Positions 1 through 8,024 are shown, counted from the stretch's first letter. The stretch is DNA of 33,753 nt from Acidobacteriaceae bacterium (GCA_003151435.1 PLXP01000120.1:1-33753); one strand, 5' to 3'. Translations and numbers: made by a program. The notes: generated by a model from the sequence alone, not told the origin.

Positions 1-35
1 TTGCGGTCTGCGGATTTTAAGTCCGATTTCACCAT
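1..35 (-). other. tRNA-Leu(UAA)-like half-site, possible attachment-site remnant (runs off the window edge)
   Basis: Read on the minus strand, the bases from about 27 down to 1 contain GGACTTAAAATCCGC followed by AGACCGCAA. This matches the anticodon arm (loop CTTAAAA, anticodon TAA) and the start of the long variable arm of a bacterial tRNA-Leu. The sequence just before it (TGGTGAAATC) resembles the D-arm start, but the D stem-loop is missing, so this is not an intact tRNA up to the window edge. Tyrosine integrases often use the anticodon-to-3' part of tRNA genes as attachment cores. I infer an att-like remnant; the rest of the structure lies outside the window. Confidence 0.35.
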
Positions 36-653
36 TTAAGCACTGCCCTGCACCAGGTCGCACACCAGCGCACAACTGACTTAGATATAACAAGATGTAC
101 CGGATTTCCACTTTGCACAACATCGCACCAAAATGCACCAAATCACAGTACAAACCGGCACCAAAACCGGCACTGTGACGCCAGGAACGGTCAGGGCTGC
201 AGTCTACAATTCTGCGGTAAATTTCAATGAGACGATCACGACAGGAGCGCCGGGAGCCGGACCCATCCAACTCAACAGCGTGTCGTTAGTAACATCAAGC
301 ATGATGTTGTTGCCGGTGGCCTGCGCGGGGACTGTCTTCTTCCGGTGGATGAGGCTGCAGAGCCAAGCCAGAAGCGAGTGGGGATCGAACGTTTCGACGC
401 CCTTAGCCACCTGTAAGTTACAGAATACACGTTGCCAAGATTGCCAACAATCCCACAGTTGCCAGGGGACCGGCACAATCGGGCTCTGACGGCCTGCCGG
501 TTTCGGCCCATTTCATCCAAACCACCAATGCCTCCCACTGAATTTCGTTCTTTGCACAATGGCCTGAACGTGAAGGCACCTCCCCACACCCCAGAAATGT
601 GGGACGGAATTGTGTTCCAATTCTGCGCGGGGGATCTTCGCGGGCGCGATTCG
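36..653. other. Gene-poor stretch, no recognisable gene
   Basis: Apart from the direct repeats at 125-175, I see no convincing gene here. Several overlapping open frames of 89-128 codons exist on both strands, but they contradict each other, none has a clear ribosome binding site, and none of their translations shows a domain I recognise. The stretch could be the decayed end of a mobile island abutting the downstream end of the regulator gene at 654. Confidence 0.5.
125..175. repeat. Short direct repeats next to the tRNA-like half-site
   Basis: GCACCAAA occurs three times (125-132, 135-142, 158-165) and AAACCGGCAC occurs twice in tandem at a 12-base period (152-161 and 164-173). Closely spaced short direct repeats next to a tRNA-derived core resemble integrase arm-type sites. 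No integrase is visible beside them, so this role is an inference. Confidence 0.35.
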
Positions 654-1511
654 CTACACCAGAATCAGATTGCAGCCCAGGGCACACAACTTAGCCTGAG
701 TCTCTTCGGCCAGCCCGGTATCGCTGATTACGGTATCGATCTCGGAAAAAGGAGCGATGCGGGTCATACTGCGCTTGGAGAACTTGCTGGCGTCAGCCAC
801 GAGAATGATCTCGCGTGAGATCCGAAGCATGGCCCGGTTCACCATCGTCTCCTCAAGATTTGCTCCGCTGACTCCAAATTCGAGATCGCATCCGGCTCCG
901 CTCAGAAACAGCTTGTCAGCCGAGAACTGATCGAACATCTCTTCGCTGAAACGTCCGCTGATGGATGCCGATTCTCCGCGCACCGATCCCCCGATGATGA
1001 AAGTTTGAACGTCTCGAGCATCTAGCAATTCGACCGCGATGTTGACCCCGTTGGTGATGACATGCAATCCCTGCTTCTTTTTCAGGTGGCGTGCAATCTC
1101 AAGCGTGGTGGTGCCGGAATCGAGAATGATAGTCTCGCCGTCGTTGATGAGGGCCGCAGCGCGGGCGCCGATGCGCTGTTTTTCATCCGAATGCTCCTTC
1201 AGCCGCTCCAGCACGGGCGGTTCGCGCAGAATGCCGTCTGACAGCATTGCGCCCCCATGCGAACGGACCACTAGGCCGCGCTGATGCAATTCATTCAGGT
1301 CGTTGCGTATGGTGACCGCGGAGGTGCTGAAAAGGTGGGTGAGTTCATTGACCTTCGCACGCCCCGTAGTGCGCACGATCTGCAAGATCTGCGTCCGCCG
1401 CTCCTCCGCCATCAGCCCATCGATTGGAGCTTCCGTTGAGGAAGCGCTACGGGCAGTTTCTTGAGCCATCGCACCGTTGACGGGTTCACGGACCGCACTG
1501 TCCTTCGCCAT
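654..1511 (-). CDS. DeoR-family transcriptional regulator (AgaR-like)
   Basis: A 285-residue DNA-binding repressor of the DeoR family, which senses phosphorylated sugars. An N-terminal winged helix-turn-helix at about residues 34-90 carries the family pattern: ERRTQILQIV, VTIRNDLNEL, then a wing ending RSHGGA. It is followed by a DeoRC sensor domain with the phosphate-binding DSGTTTLEIA at about 131-140 and a later NGVNIA. Length is somewhat above the usual 250-260 because of a roughly 33-residue unstructured N-terminus. I chose the ATG at 1511 rather than 1523 because GAGGGA lies 5 bases upstream of it. It is divergent from the tagatose-bisphosphate aldolase gene across a 520-base region, the classic arrangement for a local regulator. 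AgaR, the GalNAc regulator, belongs to this family, but the ligand cannot be read from sequence, so no symbol is given. Confidence 0.9.
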   Translation of the reverse strand: MAKDSAVREPVNGAMAQETARSASSTEAPIDGLMAEERRTQILQIVRTTGRAKVNELTHLFSTSAVTIRNDLNELHQRGLVVRSHGGAMLSDGILREPPVLERLKEHSDEKQRIGARAAALINDGETIILDSGTTTLEIARHLKKKQGLHVITNGVNIAVELLDARDVQTFIIGGSVRGESASISGRFSEEMFDQFSADKLFLSGAGCDLEFGVSGANLEETMVNRAMLRISREIILVADASKFSKRSMTRIAPFSEIDTVISDTGLAEETQAKLCALGCNLILV

Positions 1512-1534
1512 TCTGTCCCTCATTTTTGTTGTCT

Positions 1535-1540
1535 ATTCTA
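1535..1540 (-). promoter_or_regulatory. Candidate -10 element of the DeoR-family regulator gene
   Basis: TAGAAT on the minus strand lies about 24 bases upstream of the chosen ATG, predicting a very short leader of about 17 bases. No good -35 is visible at 16-18 bases, so it is a weak or activated promoter, or not one at all. Confidence 0.35.
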
Positions 1541-1812
1541 ACGCAATTAACAGTTTAGCCCGGAGAACGCTGCGATGCGAAGAAAAACGGAATCGCTGGA
1601 TTCCTTGTGGACTCCTGATTTGCTCTTCAGGGAATCGGACATGTGCCAGCTCGCTCCAGAGCGAAACCAGAATTGGGGTGCCTCGGTTAATGTGGTCGTG
1701 TGAATTGCACCAAGCGGAGATTCCTGCCTTCCGGACTCTTCCTTCATTCGATTCGGCACGTTTATTCTTTCCCCTTGCTCCACTTGGAGCTCCGTCGAGC
1801 GTTCTAACTTCA

Positions 1813-1853
1813 CCAATGATCTCTTTCTTTCATTGGCAATTAATCTGATTGCC
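1813..1853. promoter_or_regulatory. Two adjacent inverted repeats in the regulator/aldolase intergenic region (candidate operator)
   Basis: CCAATGA (1813-1819) and TCATTGG (1830-1836) form a perfect 7-base inverted repeat around a CTTTCTTTC-like centre. GGCAAT (1835-1840) and ATTGCC (1848-1853) form a second 6-base inverted repeat that shares two bases with the first. They lie between the divergent regulator and kbaZ genes. The central TTTC repeats resemble the TTTC-rich words reported for E. coli AgaR sites. An operator role is inferred. Confidence 0.4.
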
Positions 1854-1925
1854 CTTTGTTGATGTACTCGCACCGTTCGGGCGCTTTTTCTGGCTTTTTC
1901 TATCTTCGTTTATTTTCACTTAATG

Positions 1926-1931
1926 TAGAAT
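1926..1931 (+). promoter_or_regulatory. Candidate -10 element of kbaZ
   Basis: TAGAAT, five of six matches to TATAAT, would start a transcript near 1938 with a leader of about 95 bases. The -35 position at 17 bases (around TCTTCG) is poor, which fits a regulated promoter. The GTTTCGA word at 1944-1953 would fall just downstream of the start point, a good place for a repressor. Confidence 0.35.
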
Positions 1932-2032
1932 TGCCTCAATGGCGCGTTTCGATTGAAAGTGAAGGCCCAAACCCGCTAGAAAACTGCCTTCATTCCGATC
2001 AGTGGTTATTGCTGCCCTACGGAGGAACAAAA

Positions 2033-3301
2033 GTGTCTAATGTCTTGCAGCAATTAGCTGTTGCGCGGCGCCAGTCTCAACCGCGTGGAATCTATTCTGT
2101 CTGCTCCGCCCATCCCTGGGTGCTTGAAGCAGCATTCGACCAGGCAGTCGAAGATGGGTCCGATCTGCTAATTGAAGCCACGTCCAACCAGGTCAACCAT
2201 CTAGGCGGCTACACTGGCATGCTGCCTGAAGACTTTCGGCAGCGTGTTGTGGAGATTGCTGCCCGGAAGGGCTTCAATGAGTCGCGGTTGATCCTCGGCG
2301 GAGATCACCTGGGGCCTAACCCCTGGCAGAAAGAAAACGCAATGGTGGCCATGCAGCAGGCCGAGCGCACTGTCGAGGTCTATGTCAGAGCGGGCTTCCA
2401 GAAGATTCACCTCGATGCCAGTATGGCTTGCGGCGACGATCCCGAGCCGCTCTCCGGAGAGACGATCGCGGCCCGAGCTGCGACTCTCTGCGCAGTTGCC
2501 GAGCGAGCCTGCGGCGAGCAGAAGCCGGTGTATGTCATCGGCACTGAGGTGCCCACACCCGGCGGGGCAACTGAAAGTCTGAACGAACTGGCCGTGACGA
2601 GCCGGGAAGCCGCCGCCGAAACGCTAGCCATTCACCGCAAAGTCTTCAATCAGGCCGGGCTGGCGGATGTTTGGTCGCGGGTGATCGCTTTGGTTGTGCA
2701 ACCGGGGGTCGAATTCAATCATGACAGCGTGGTCGATTACGATCCCCTGCGTGCAGGGCATCTGACTGCGCTGCTCGACGAAGAAGAAGGCCTGGTCTAC
2801 GAGGCGCACTCCACCGACTACCAGCGCCCGGCTGCATATCGCCAATTGGTGCAGGACGGTTTTGCCATTCTTAAAGTCGGCCCCGCGTTGACCTTTGCCA
2901 TGCGAGAAGCTCTGACCGCTCTCTCGCAGATCGAGACTGAGCTTGTGCCACATTGGCAGTGTTCGCACCTGGTGGATGTGCTGGAGCGCGTAATGCTCGA
3001 CAAGCCGGCGAACTGGCAACACCACTACACGGACAATAAGCAGGTAGCACATCTGCTGCGACGCTACAGTTACAGCGACCGCGTGCGCTACTACTGGCAC
3101 GAGCCGCGCGTAATAGAAGCGGTCGATGTGCTGATGGCAAACCTCGGAAGCAATTCAATTCCCGAAACGATGCTGAGTTGCTTTCTTCCGGATGAATACC
3201 GTGCCGTGCGCACCGGCACATTGAAACCCAATGCGCATTCTCTCATCATCCACCGCATCCGAGGAGTGCTGCGGCCTTACGCGGCGGCCTGCGGAAACTG
3301 A
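2033..3301 (+). CDS. kbaZ: D-tagatose-1,6-bisphosphate aldolase subunit, KbaZ/GatZ/AgaZ family
   Basis: A 422-residue cytoplasmic protein of the class II tagatose-bisphosphate aldolase subunit family, acting where tagatose-1,6-bisphosphate is split to DHAP and glyceraldehyde-3-phosphate. Family signatures include IEATSNQVNHLGGYTGM (about 47-63), GGDHLGPNPWQ (about 89-99), HLDASMACGDDP, YVIGTEVPTPGG and VYEAHSTDYQ. The start is GTG 2033: GGAGGAA lies 5 bases upstream and the length then matches the usual 420. The longer open frame back to 1856 adds 59 residues without family resemblance. In E. coli this subunit supports a separate catalytic subunit (KbaY/GatY), which is absent here; in some bacteria a KbaZ-type protein occurs alone. 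Divergent from the DeoR regulator, it should be the first regulated gene of the pathway. Confidence 0.93.
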   Translation: MSNVLQQLAVARRQSQPRGIYSVCSAHPWVLEAAFDQAVEDGSDLLIEATSNQVNHLGGYTGMLPEDFRQRVVEIAARKGFNESRLILGGDHLGPNPWQKENAMVAMQQAERTVEVYVRAGFQKIHLDASMACGDDPEPLSGETIAARAATLCAVAERACGEQKPVYVIGTEVPTPGGATESLNELAVTSREAAAETLAIHRKVFNQAGLADVWSRVIALVVQPGVEFNHDSVVDYDPLRAGHLTALLDEEEGLVYEAHSTDYQRPAAYRQLVQDGFAILKVGPALTFAMREALTALSQIETELVPHWQCSHLVDVLERVMLDKPANWQHHYTDNKQVAHLLRRYSYSDRVRYYWHEPRVIEAVDVLMANLGSNSIPETMLSCFLPDEYRAVRTGTLKPNAHSLIIHRIRGVLRPYAAACGN

Positions 3302-3372
3302 GTGGAATCTCAGAAGTTTGCGGCGTCTGTTGTGTGCTGAGGCTCGTGGCCAAAGTTCCTGCGAAGCAAGTT

Positions 3373-3431
3373 CCCTTCGGCTACGCTCAGGGCAGGCTTT
3401 CGACTCCGCTGAAATACCCTTCGCTCAGGGT
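3373..3431. repeat. Palindromic CCCT...AGGG repeat pair between converging genes
   Basis: Two small hairpins of the same style occur here: CCCTTCGGCTACGCTCAGGG (3373-3392) and ACCCTTCGCTCAGGGT (3416-3431), separated by GCAGGCTTTCGACTCCGCT-like sequence. The pattern resembles short interspersed palindromes seen in intergenic DNA of Acidobacteriota. It sits between the ends of kbaZ and the converging permease gene and could end transcription from either side, but has no T-run. Confidence 0.45.
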
Positions 3432-3500
3432 GGCAGATTTGTTTTCGATACGAACCCCCGGAGACAGGACACTACCGGGGTTCGGGTAGAGTGTTTCGTG

Positions 3501-4916
3501 CTAGAACGGCTGCTCTGGAGCTGTGCGATTGGTTGTTTTCCGCATGACGAAGTAGAGGATTAGTCCGACGACGATCCATGCAGTGCCCAGCAGCTTGGCG
3601 TTCAAATTGAGATTGAGCCAAATGAACGTGCAGACCAGAATTCCACATAAGGGAGAGAAAGCTGCGAACGCAACCTTTTCCTGCGAACGGAACCTGTAGT
3701 GGACAAGAGCGGCCGCATTCACTCCGATGAAAGCGATGAATGCACCGAAGTTGAGCAGTTCCGCGCCCTGTTCGAAGCTCATCAGAAATGTTCCCAGCAA
3801 AGTCACCGCGCCAAGCAGCAGCACATTGTTGCGCGGGATTCTCGTCTTTGGGCTAACCACGCCGAAAAACCGCTTTGGCAGCGCATCTGCGCGGCCCATC
3901 CCATAGAGCAGGCGCGCCGCACCAAACTGCGCCGCAATTCCTGAGCCCATATTGGCGATCAGCAATGTGGCATTGAGCAGATGAAAGAGGAAGTTTCCGC
4001 CGACGCGATGTGCGACTTCAACAAAGGCAGTGTCGACCATCGAGAGTGGAAACGGAATGCGCCCGGGCCATACAAGTTGCGCGAGATACACTTCGATGGC
4101 CGACAAGACGCCAATGGCAAAGCAGGTCAGAACAGTAGCCAGGAGAATGTTACGGCGAGGGTTCTCAACTTCTTCTGACATGGTCGAGATGCCGTCGAAC
4201 CCGATATAGGTCAGCACGGCAATGGATGCCCCGTGGAACATTCGGCCAGGAGCGAAGGTCATGGGATCGTAAAATGGCAGCAGCCATTGACCACCCACGG
4301 GCCGGGCCACCTGGGCAATGTAACGGATGGCCTCCGCGATGAAGACCACAACAACAATGCTCATACCCAGCGCCAGCATGGCGTTTACGCGGCTTGAGGT
4401 TTGCACCCCTCGCAGATTGAGTCCGGTGAACACCAGGACAAATGCCACGGCCCATGCCGCATAGGGAACCTGCGGCACAATGTTTTGCGCGGCGGCACTG
4501 CACCAGATCGCGCAGATGATGGGATTCAGCATGTAGTCCATGAGCATGGACCAGCCGACCAAGTATCCGGCCAGTGGGTGAATCTCCTTCCCCACATAGG
4601 TATAAGCCGATCCCGCGCTTGGATAGACACGCGCCATTCTGCCATAGCTGACGGCGGTAAACAGCATGGCAACCATGGCGATGAGTATGGTTGTAACTAC
4701 ATGTCCACGCGCCGCATTACTCACCACGCCATAGATGCTCATGGGCGCCGTGGGCTGAATGATGATGATGCCGTAAAGGATCAGATGGTGAAGCTTCAGC
4801 GTGCGACGCAGGCCGGGTGTGGCCGTTTCCATCTCTGCCGTAGGATCCATGCCCGGGAAGACCTCTCTTGTTGGGCGTGTTTCTCTGGGTTGTGCCTTCC
4901 CAACAAGTCTCAGCAC
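3501..4916 (-). CDS. APC-superfamily permease (amino acid/polyamine type)
   Basis: A 471-residue inner-membrane secondary transporter of the amino acid-polyamine-organocation superfamily, with about twelve hydrophobic segments. The first helix carries HHLILYGIIIIQPTAPM-type sequence, followed by SAGSAYTYVGKEI and LTYIGFDGISTMSEEVENP, all typical of APC permeases. Substrate is unknown; the family normally carries amino acids or amines, so an amino sugar is a guess. The GTG start at 4916 has GAGGG only 3 bases away; ATG 4850 has AGAGG about 11 bases upstream and gives 449 residues, so the start is open. The gene starts 15 bases (or 81) after the stop of the upstream alpha-galactosidase on the same strand, implying co-transcription and therefore possibly uptake of a product related to it. 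Confidence 0.85.
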   Translation of the reverse strand: MLRLVGKAQPRETRPTREVFPGMDPTAEMETATPGLRRTLKLHHLILYGIIIIQPTAPMSIYGVVSNAARGHVVTTILIAMVAMLFTAVSYGRMARVYPSAGSAYTYVGKEIHPLAGYLVGWSMLMDYMLNPIICAIWCSAAAQNIVPQVPYAAWAVAFVLVFTGLNLRGVQTSSRVNAMLALGMSIVVVVFIAEAIRYIAQVARPVGGQWLLPFYDPMTFAPGRMFHGASIAVLTYIGFDGISTMSEEVENPRRNILLATVLTCFAIGVLSAIEVYLAQLVWPGRIPFPLSMVDTAFVEVAHRVGGNFLFHLLNATLLIANMGSGIAAQFGAARLLYGMGRADALPKRFFGVVSPKTRIPRNNVLLLGAVTLLGTFLMSFEQGAELLNFGAFIAFIGVNAAALVHYRFRSQEKVAFAAFSPLCGILVCTFIWLNLNLNAKLLGTAWIVVGLILYFVMRKTTNRTAPEQPF

Positions 4917-4931
4917 AGACCCTCAGGCATT

Positions 4932-7436
4932 TTACTCGGGTCGCTTCTTGTTAGCCGGAACAAACCGCGTCGCGATATTGCCGGAGATCTTCACGGTAAA
5001 GGTTTTCGAACTGGTGATTGCCTCAAGGCCCGTTGCAGTTACCCGCACCGTGTATTCGCCCGATTGAGTGTAGGTGTGTTGAACCTTCATCCCGTCTTCA
5101 GTCGATCCGTCGCCAAATTCCCAATGGCACGTGAGCACGGGTTCCTGGCCAGCCACACTATCGGCACTGAAGGTCATCGTCTCCCCTGCTTTTGCCTCGG
5201 TTGCAGAGCGAACCTCGAACGCAGGCGGCTCAGCTTGAATGCCATCTTCGACCAGTTTGAACATGCGCACGGAGTGGGCCGGCTGAACAAGATTGATCGC
5301 ATCGCCTGAAGGACTGCAGCAGCTCTTGTCTCCGAAGACTTCTGTGATTTGGTACTTCCCCGGTTCTTTCAAACCCAGGTCGGCAAAACGCAGGTTTCGC
5401 TTCAGTTCACCTTCGGTCCAATTGAAGATGGTGAGGATCGACTGCCGATTGTCTTCTTTGAGCAGAAATACACTTGGCTGAACATCGCTGGCCGCATAGG
5501 TCATCAAGTCGACAGGCAGGGATGCATGGCCGAGACGGGCCATGTCGATCAGCTCCGTGATCCTTACCAGCGCCAGCCGTTCCGGTGAAGATCCCAGAGT
5601 TGGGAGATCGTCTCCAAGCTCGAACATGCCGCCTGATACCGCGGACAGAGCAATCGAGACCTTTGCCTCCTCCAGTGTCAACGGCCGTTGTCCGCCGTGC
5701 CAGGCTTGGTCGTCGACAGTCTGCGTGGAGACACTGAACGCATCGGGATCGGCAATAAAGAAATTGCGATTCATGTAATAGCGCGCGGCAATCCCTGAAG
5801 CTGCATCGCGGGAAGCCTCGAAAGTGTGTCCAGTGTCCTGCGAGATGCGTCCGGCGTCCACATAACCGACGGGATTAAGCATGACGCTTCCGTCTTTATC
5901 GAGCACCACGTCTTCGCCCATGGTCTTGCGAATGATATCGAGGCCAATTCGCTGAGCCTCAAGCGCTGTCGTGTTGGGACGGTAGTAGGAGCCTTCGACC
6001 GCGGTGTCGTCCATGAAGTCCATCTTGATGAAGCGGACGCCCGAGTTATATAGCGCGCTGTAGGTCTGTTTGAGATATTCCTGCGCGCCGGGGTTGGTTG
6101 TGTCCAGCACATACAGCAGATCTTTGTGTTCGGTCACATCGCCGATATGAATGAGCTGACCGGCTGCGTTATGCAGCAACCAATCTTTGTGGTTCTGATA
6201 AACCCATGCACGCTCCGATACTTCGAAGGGCGCCGTCCACACTCCAAACGTCAGGCCGTTGCCACGCACCGCATCTGCAACATAGCCCAGACCGCGGGGG
6301 AACAAATTCGCATCGGGCGTAGTGTATTCGCCGCGCGCGTATTGATAACCCTCGTCGATTTGAAAATACTTGTAGCCGTTTTTTTTGAGATTCTCAGCCA
6401 GCCACTGTTCATTGGTAATCGCAGCCCCCTGGTTGAGCCCAAAATAATAGGCAGTCCAGCTCCACCATCCGATCGGAGTCGGCGCGTCGGCGCGAGCCTT
6501 GTGCAGCAGCTTGATCGCATGCCCGTACTGCTCCAGTTGCGCGTGATAGTCCGTCCCAACGGCAAACATGAGACGCTCGGAAGACAGGCTCGCCCCCGGT
6601 TCGACCGGAAGACTCAGGCTCACCCGTTCAGCGGGAGGAGAATGCCTGAGCGATTCCTCCTTCATTATTTCCGTTGTTCCTGTGTCCACCGCCTCGTACG
6701 AAACAATCTTCTCCGCAGCGCCCGCACCTTGTTCCTTGAGATGAAAAATAGTCAGCAGCCGGTTCGTAGTGAGGGCGCCTAGGAATAGACTCTCGCCGCT
6801 CTTGCGGTTATAGATCAGTTGGCTTCCCACCGCCCGAAGCATTCCTTTTGGCGCGTCGCCCAAGTCGCGAATCGCCAGTTGCGGTCTGTCCTCGCTATAA
6901 CTATCGGATAAAACCCGGTCGGCAGATTCCGGGCCGTTCAGATCTATGTCAGTAGAGGCCGATGTCTGAACGCTACGAATCGCCTGCACTAACACAGCTT
7001 TGTCCGTCGTGTTGAGCACCTCGACTGCAACGTCGCCCCAAGATTGCTCCTGGTAAAGACGGATAGTGCAAACAAGGTCTGGCTTGCTCGGCAACCCGGT
7101 GTGCGTGACAATCAGCTTTGAGCCCGAGCCGAATTCGTCGTGAAACTCCGACTGCGCAATCTTGTGCTGAGGGTATGCGGACGACTGCAGTACCCCATCG
7201 TTTACGTCCGCCTGGACTTTGGAGCGCAGAACTGCGCCAGGAAGACCAGAGCGCGCGATCGAGTACGTGCCATCGGAATTGATACTGACCGACAGCGACT
7301 TCCCGCGAATCGAGCCAAGTGTCTGTGCTCCACCGGGCGCATCCGGTCGTGCCTCCCTACTCGCATTTGCCCGGCTCGCCAGCACAACCACGCCCACCAA
7401 CAGACAAGCACAAAGACACCTGACTGATCGATTCAC
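4932..7436 (-). CDS. Secreted clan GH-D alpha-galactosidase-like hydrolase with C-terminal PKD domain
   Basis: An 834-residue exported enzyme predicted to cleave alpha-linked galactose or N-acetylgalactosamine. Residues 1-25 form a signal peptide (hydrophobic core, then SRANA). An N-terminal beta-sandwich is followed by a (beta/alpha)8 barrel starting at GWWSWTAYYFG (about 323-333), with the substrate-loop motif FQIDEGYQ (358-365). KMDF places the likely nucleophile at Asp473, and RISQD (530-534) matches the RxxxD acid/base pattern of GH36-type enzymes with Asp534. A C-terminal beta domain precedes a PKD domain (about 738-818; WEFGDGS at 772-778). GTG 7436 is supported by AAGGAG 5 bases upstream. 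It heads the transcript that includes the APC permease and is divergent from agaS. Whether the preferred sugar is galactose or GalNAc is not readable from sequence. Confidence 0.88.
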   Translation of the reverse strand: MNRSVRCLCACLLVGVVVLASRANASREARPDAPGGAQTLGSIRGKSLSVSINSDGTYSIARSGLPGAVLRSKVQADVNDGVLQSSAYPQHKIAQSEFHDEFGSGSKLIVTHTGLPSKPDLVCTIRLYQEQSWGDVAVEVLNTTDKAVLVQAIRSVQTSASTDIDLNGPESADRVLSDSYSEDRPQLAIRDLGDAPKGMLRAVGSQLIYNRKSGESLFLGALTTNRLLTIFHLKEQGAGAAEKIVSYEAVDTGTTEIMKEESLRHSPPAERVSLSLPVEPGASLSSERLMFAVGTDYHAQLEQYGHAIKLLHKARADAPTPIGWWSWTAYYFGLNQGAAITNEQWLAENLKKNGYKYFQIDEGYQYARGEYTTPDANLFPRGLGYVADAVRGNGLTFGVWTAPFEVSERAWVYQNHKDWLLHNAAGQLIHIGDVTEHKDLLYVLDTTNPGAQEYLKQTYSALYNSGVRFIKMDFMDDTAVEGSYYRPNTTALEAQRIGLDIIRKTMGEDVVLDKDGSVMLNPVGYVDAGRISQDTGHTFEASRDAASGIAARYYMNRNFFIADPDAFSVSTQTVDDQAWHGGQRPLTLEEAKVSIALSAVSGGMFELGDDLPTLGSSPERLALVRITELIDMARLGHASLPVDLMTYAASDVQPSVFLLKEDNRQSILTIFNWTEGELKRNLRFADLGLKEPGKYQITEVFGDKSCCSPSGDAINLVQPAHSVRMFKLVEDGIQAEPPAFEVRSATEAKAGETMTFSADSVAGQEPVLTCHWEFGDGSTEDGMKVQHTYTQSGEYTVRVTATGLEAITSSKTFTVKISGNIATRFVPANKKRPE

Positions 7437-7567
7437 TGTGACTCCTTTACCTCGCGTCGGTCTCTTGGATCGTCCAACTCATGCAGCCCGCCGCGCGTCG
7501 CCGCCGCCCGGCGGAACAGCTCCAATAAGGCCAAACTCAAAAACATTCCCGATCGTGACGTTTCGTT

Positions 7568-7596
7568 ATCTTACGACTGTAATCGAGTCTCGTCAA
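7568..7596 (-). promoter_or_regulatory. sigma70-like promoter of the alpha-galactosidase gene
   Basis: On the minus strand, TTGACG (7596-7591) and TAAGAT (7573-7568) are separated by exactly 17 bases, giving a leader of about 125 bases to the GTG at 7436. A plus-strand CGTTTCGTT word (7559-7567) abuts the -10 and resembles the GTTTCGA words near other pathway genes. Confidence 0.5.
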
Positions 7597-7874
7597 TCAT
7601 CGTTACCAAACAAAAATACTGGAAGCTTCTGCTGATACGCCTTTCGGACCCGGATCAAGAAGAGCCTCCTTGTGTTGGTCATCTGCCTTGGACGGACTGC
7701 AAAAGGACTTTAAGGAACTCCTTCGGAAGGGCCGTGAATCACGGGGCCAGGACTCATGACAGTTGATATGACAAGGGCTTAGGGAGAATGCTTGGCGATT
7801 TTGGGGATGTCGGACTTCCGGCACACCGAGAGACGGAGTGAAGCAGGCATCATCGTAGTAGTCACTTGCCCGAA

Positions 7875-7884
7875 GCGTTTCGAT
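7875..7884 (+). promoter_or_regulatory. GTTTCGAT-type word upstream of the first agaS promoter
   Basis: GCGTTTCGAT is identical to the word in the kbaZ leader at 1944-1953, and lies 18 bases upstream of the agaS -35. It is a candidate operator for the local DeoR-family regulator. The link rests only on the shared word and on DeoR regulators often recognising TTTC-containing sites. Confidence 0.35.
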
Positions 7885-7901
7885 ATATCCATAGTAATGG
7901 C

Positions 7902-7930
7902 TTGCCGTTTTCGAAATATAGATATATTCT
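7902..7930 (+). promoter_or_regulatory. sigma70-like promoter of the first agaS
   Basis: TTGCCG (7902-7907) and TATTCT (7925-7930) are 17 bases apart. The -10 region and the bases after it (ATATATTCTTACGTA, from 7922) closely match those of the second agaS promoter (ATATATCCTTACATA, from 26945). Predicted leader is about 88 bases. Confidence 0.5.
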
Positions 7931-8024
7931 TACGTATAGCTTCACATTTATGCCTTCTCGTGTGGCTCGTTCTTCGAAGCTGCTTTTGCAGCCCATCCCG
8001 GCCCCATCTAGAATTGGAGTTTTG

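Larger units (their letters stand above)
1512..2032. other. Divergent intergenic region between the regulator and kbaZ
   Basis: This 521-base gap holds no supported gene. The kbaZ reading frame remains open through its right part (from 1856), but that extension lacks similarity to the family and is better read as leader. It carries the regulator -10 (1535-1540), two inverted repeats (1813-1853), a kbaZ -10 candidate (TAGAAT, 1926-1931), the word GCGTTTCGAT (1944-1953), and the GGAGGAA ribosome binding site (2021-2027). Confidence 0.6.
7437..8024. other. Divergent intergenic region between the alpha-galactosidase and agaS
   Basis: These 588 bases hold no supported gene; open frames of 60-140 codons here lack ribosome binding sites and recognisable domains. 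The functional content I can see is the minus-strand promoter at 7568-7596, the GCGTTTCGAT word at 7875-7884, the plus-strand promoter at 7902-7930 and the agaS ribosome binding site (GGAG, 8016-8019). About 280 bases between the two promoter areas remain unexplained. Confidence 0.55.

Noticed and set aside
1..35. An intact tRNA-Leu gene
   Set aside because: The D arm is missing and the acceptor, T arm and 3' end are not in the window, so only a half-site can be claimed.
133..489. 118-codon plus-strand open frame near the left edge
   Set aside because: It begins inside the direct repeats, is low-complexity at its start and conflicts with other equally weak frames on the other strand.
654..1523. 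Start of the DeoR regulator at 1523
   Set aside because: The ATG at 1511 has GAGGGA at a proper distance; the upstream one only reaches into that site.
1856..2032. N-terminal extension of the kbaZ frame
   Set aside because: The 59 extra residues lack family similarity and lie in the regulatory leader; the GTG at 2033 has a strong ribosome binding site and gives the usual length.
4401..5309. 302-codon plus-strand open frame across the permease and alpha-galactosidase
   Set aside because: It lies antisense to two well-supported genes, has no recognisable domain and looks like a shadow of their codon bias.
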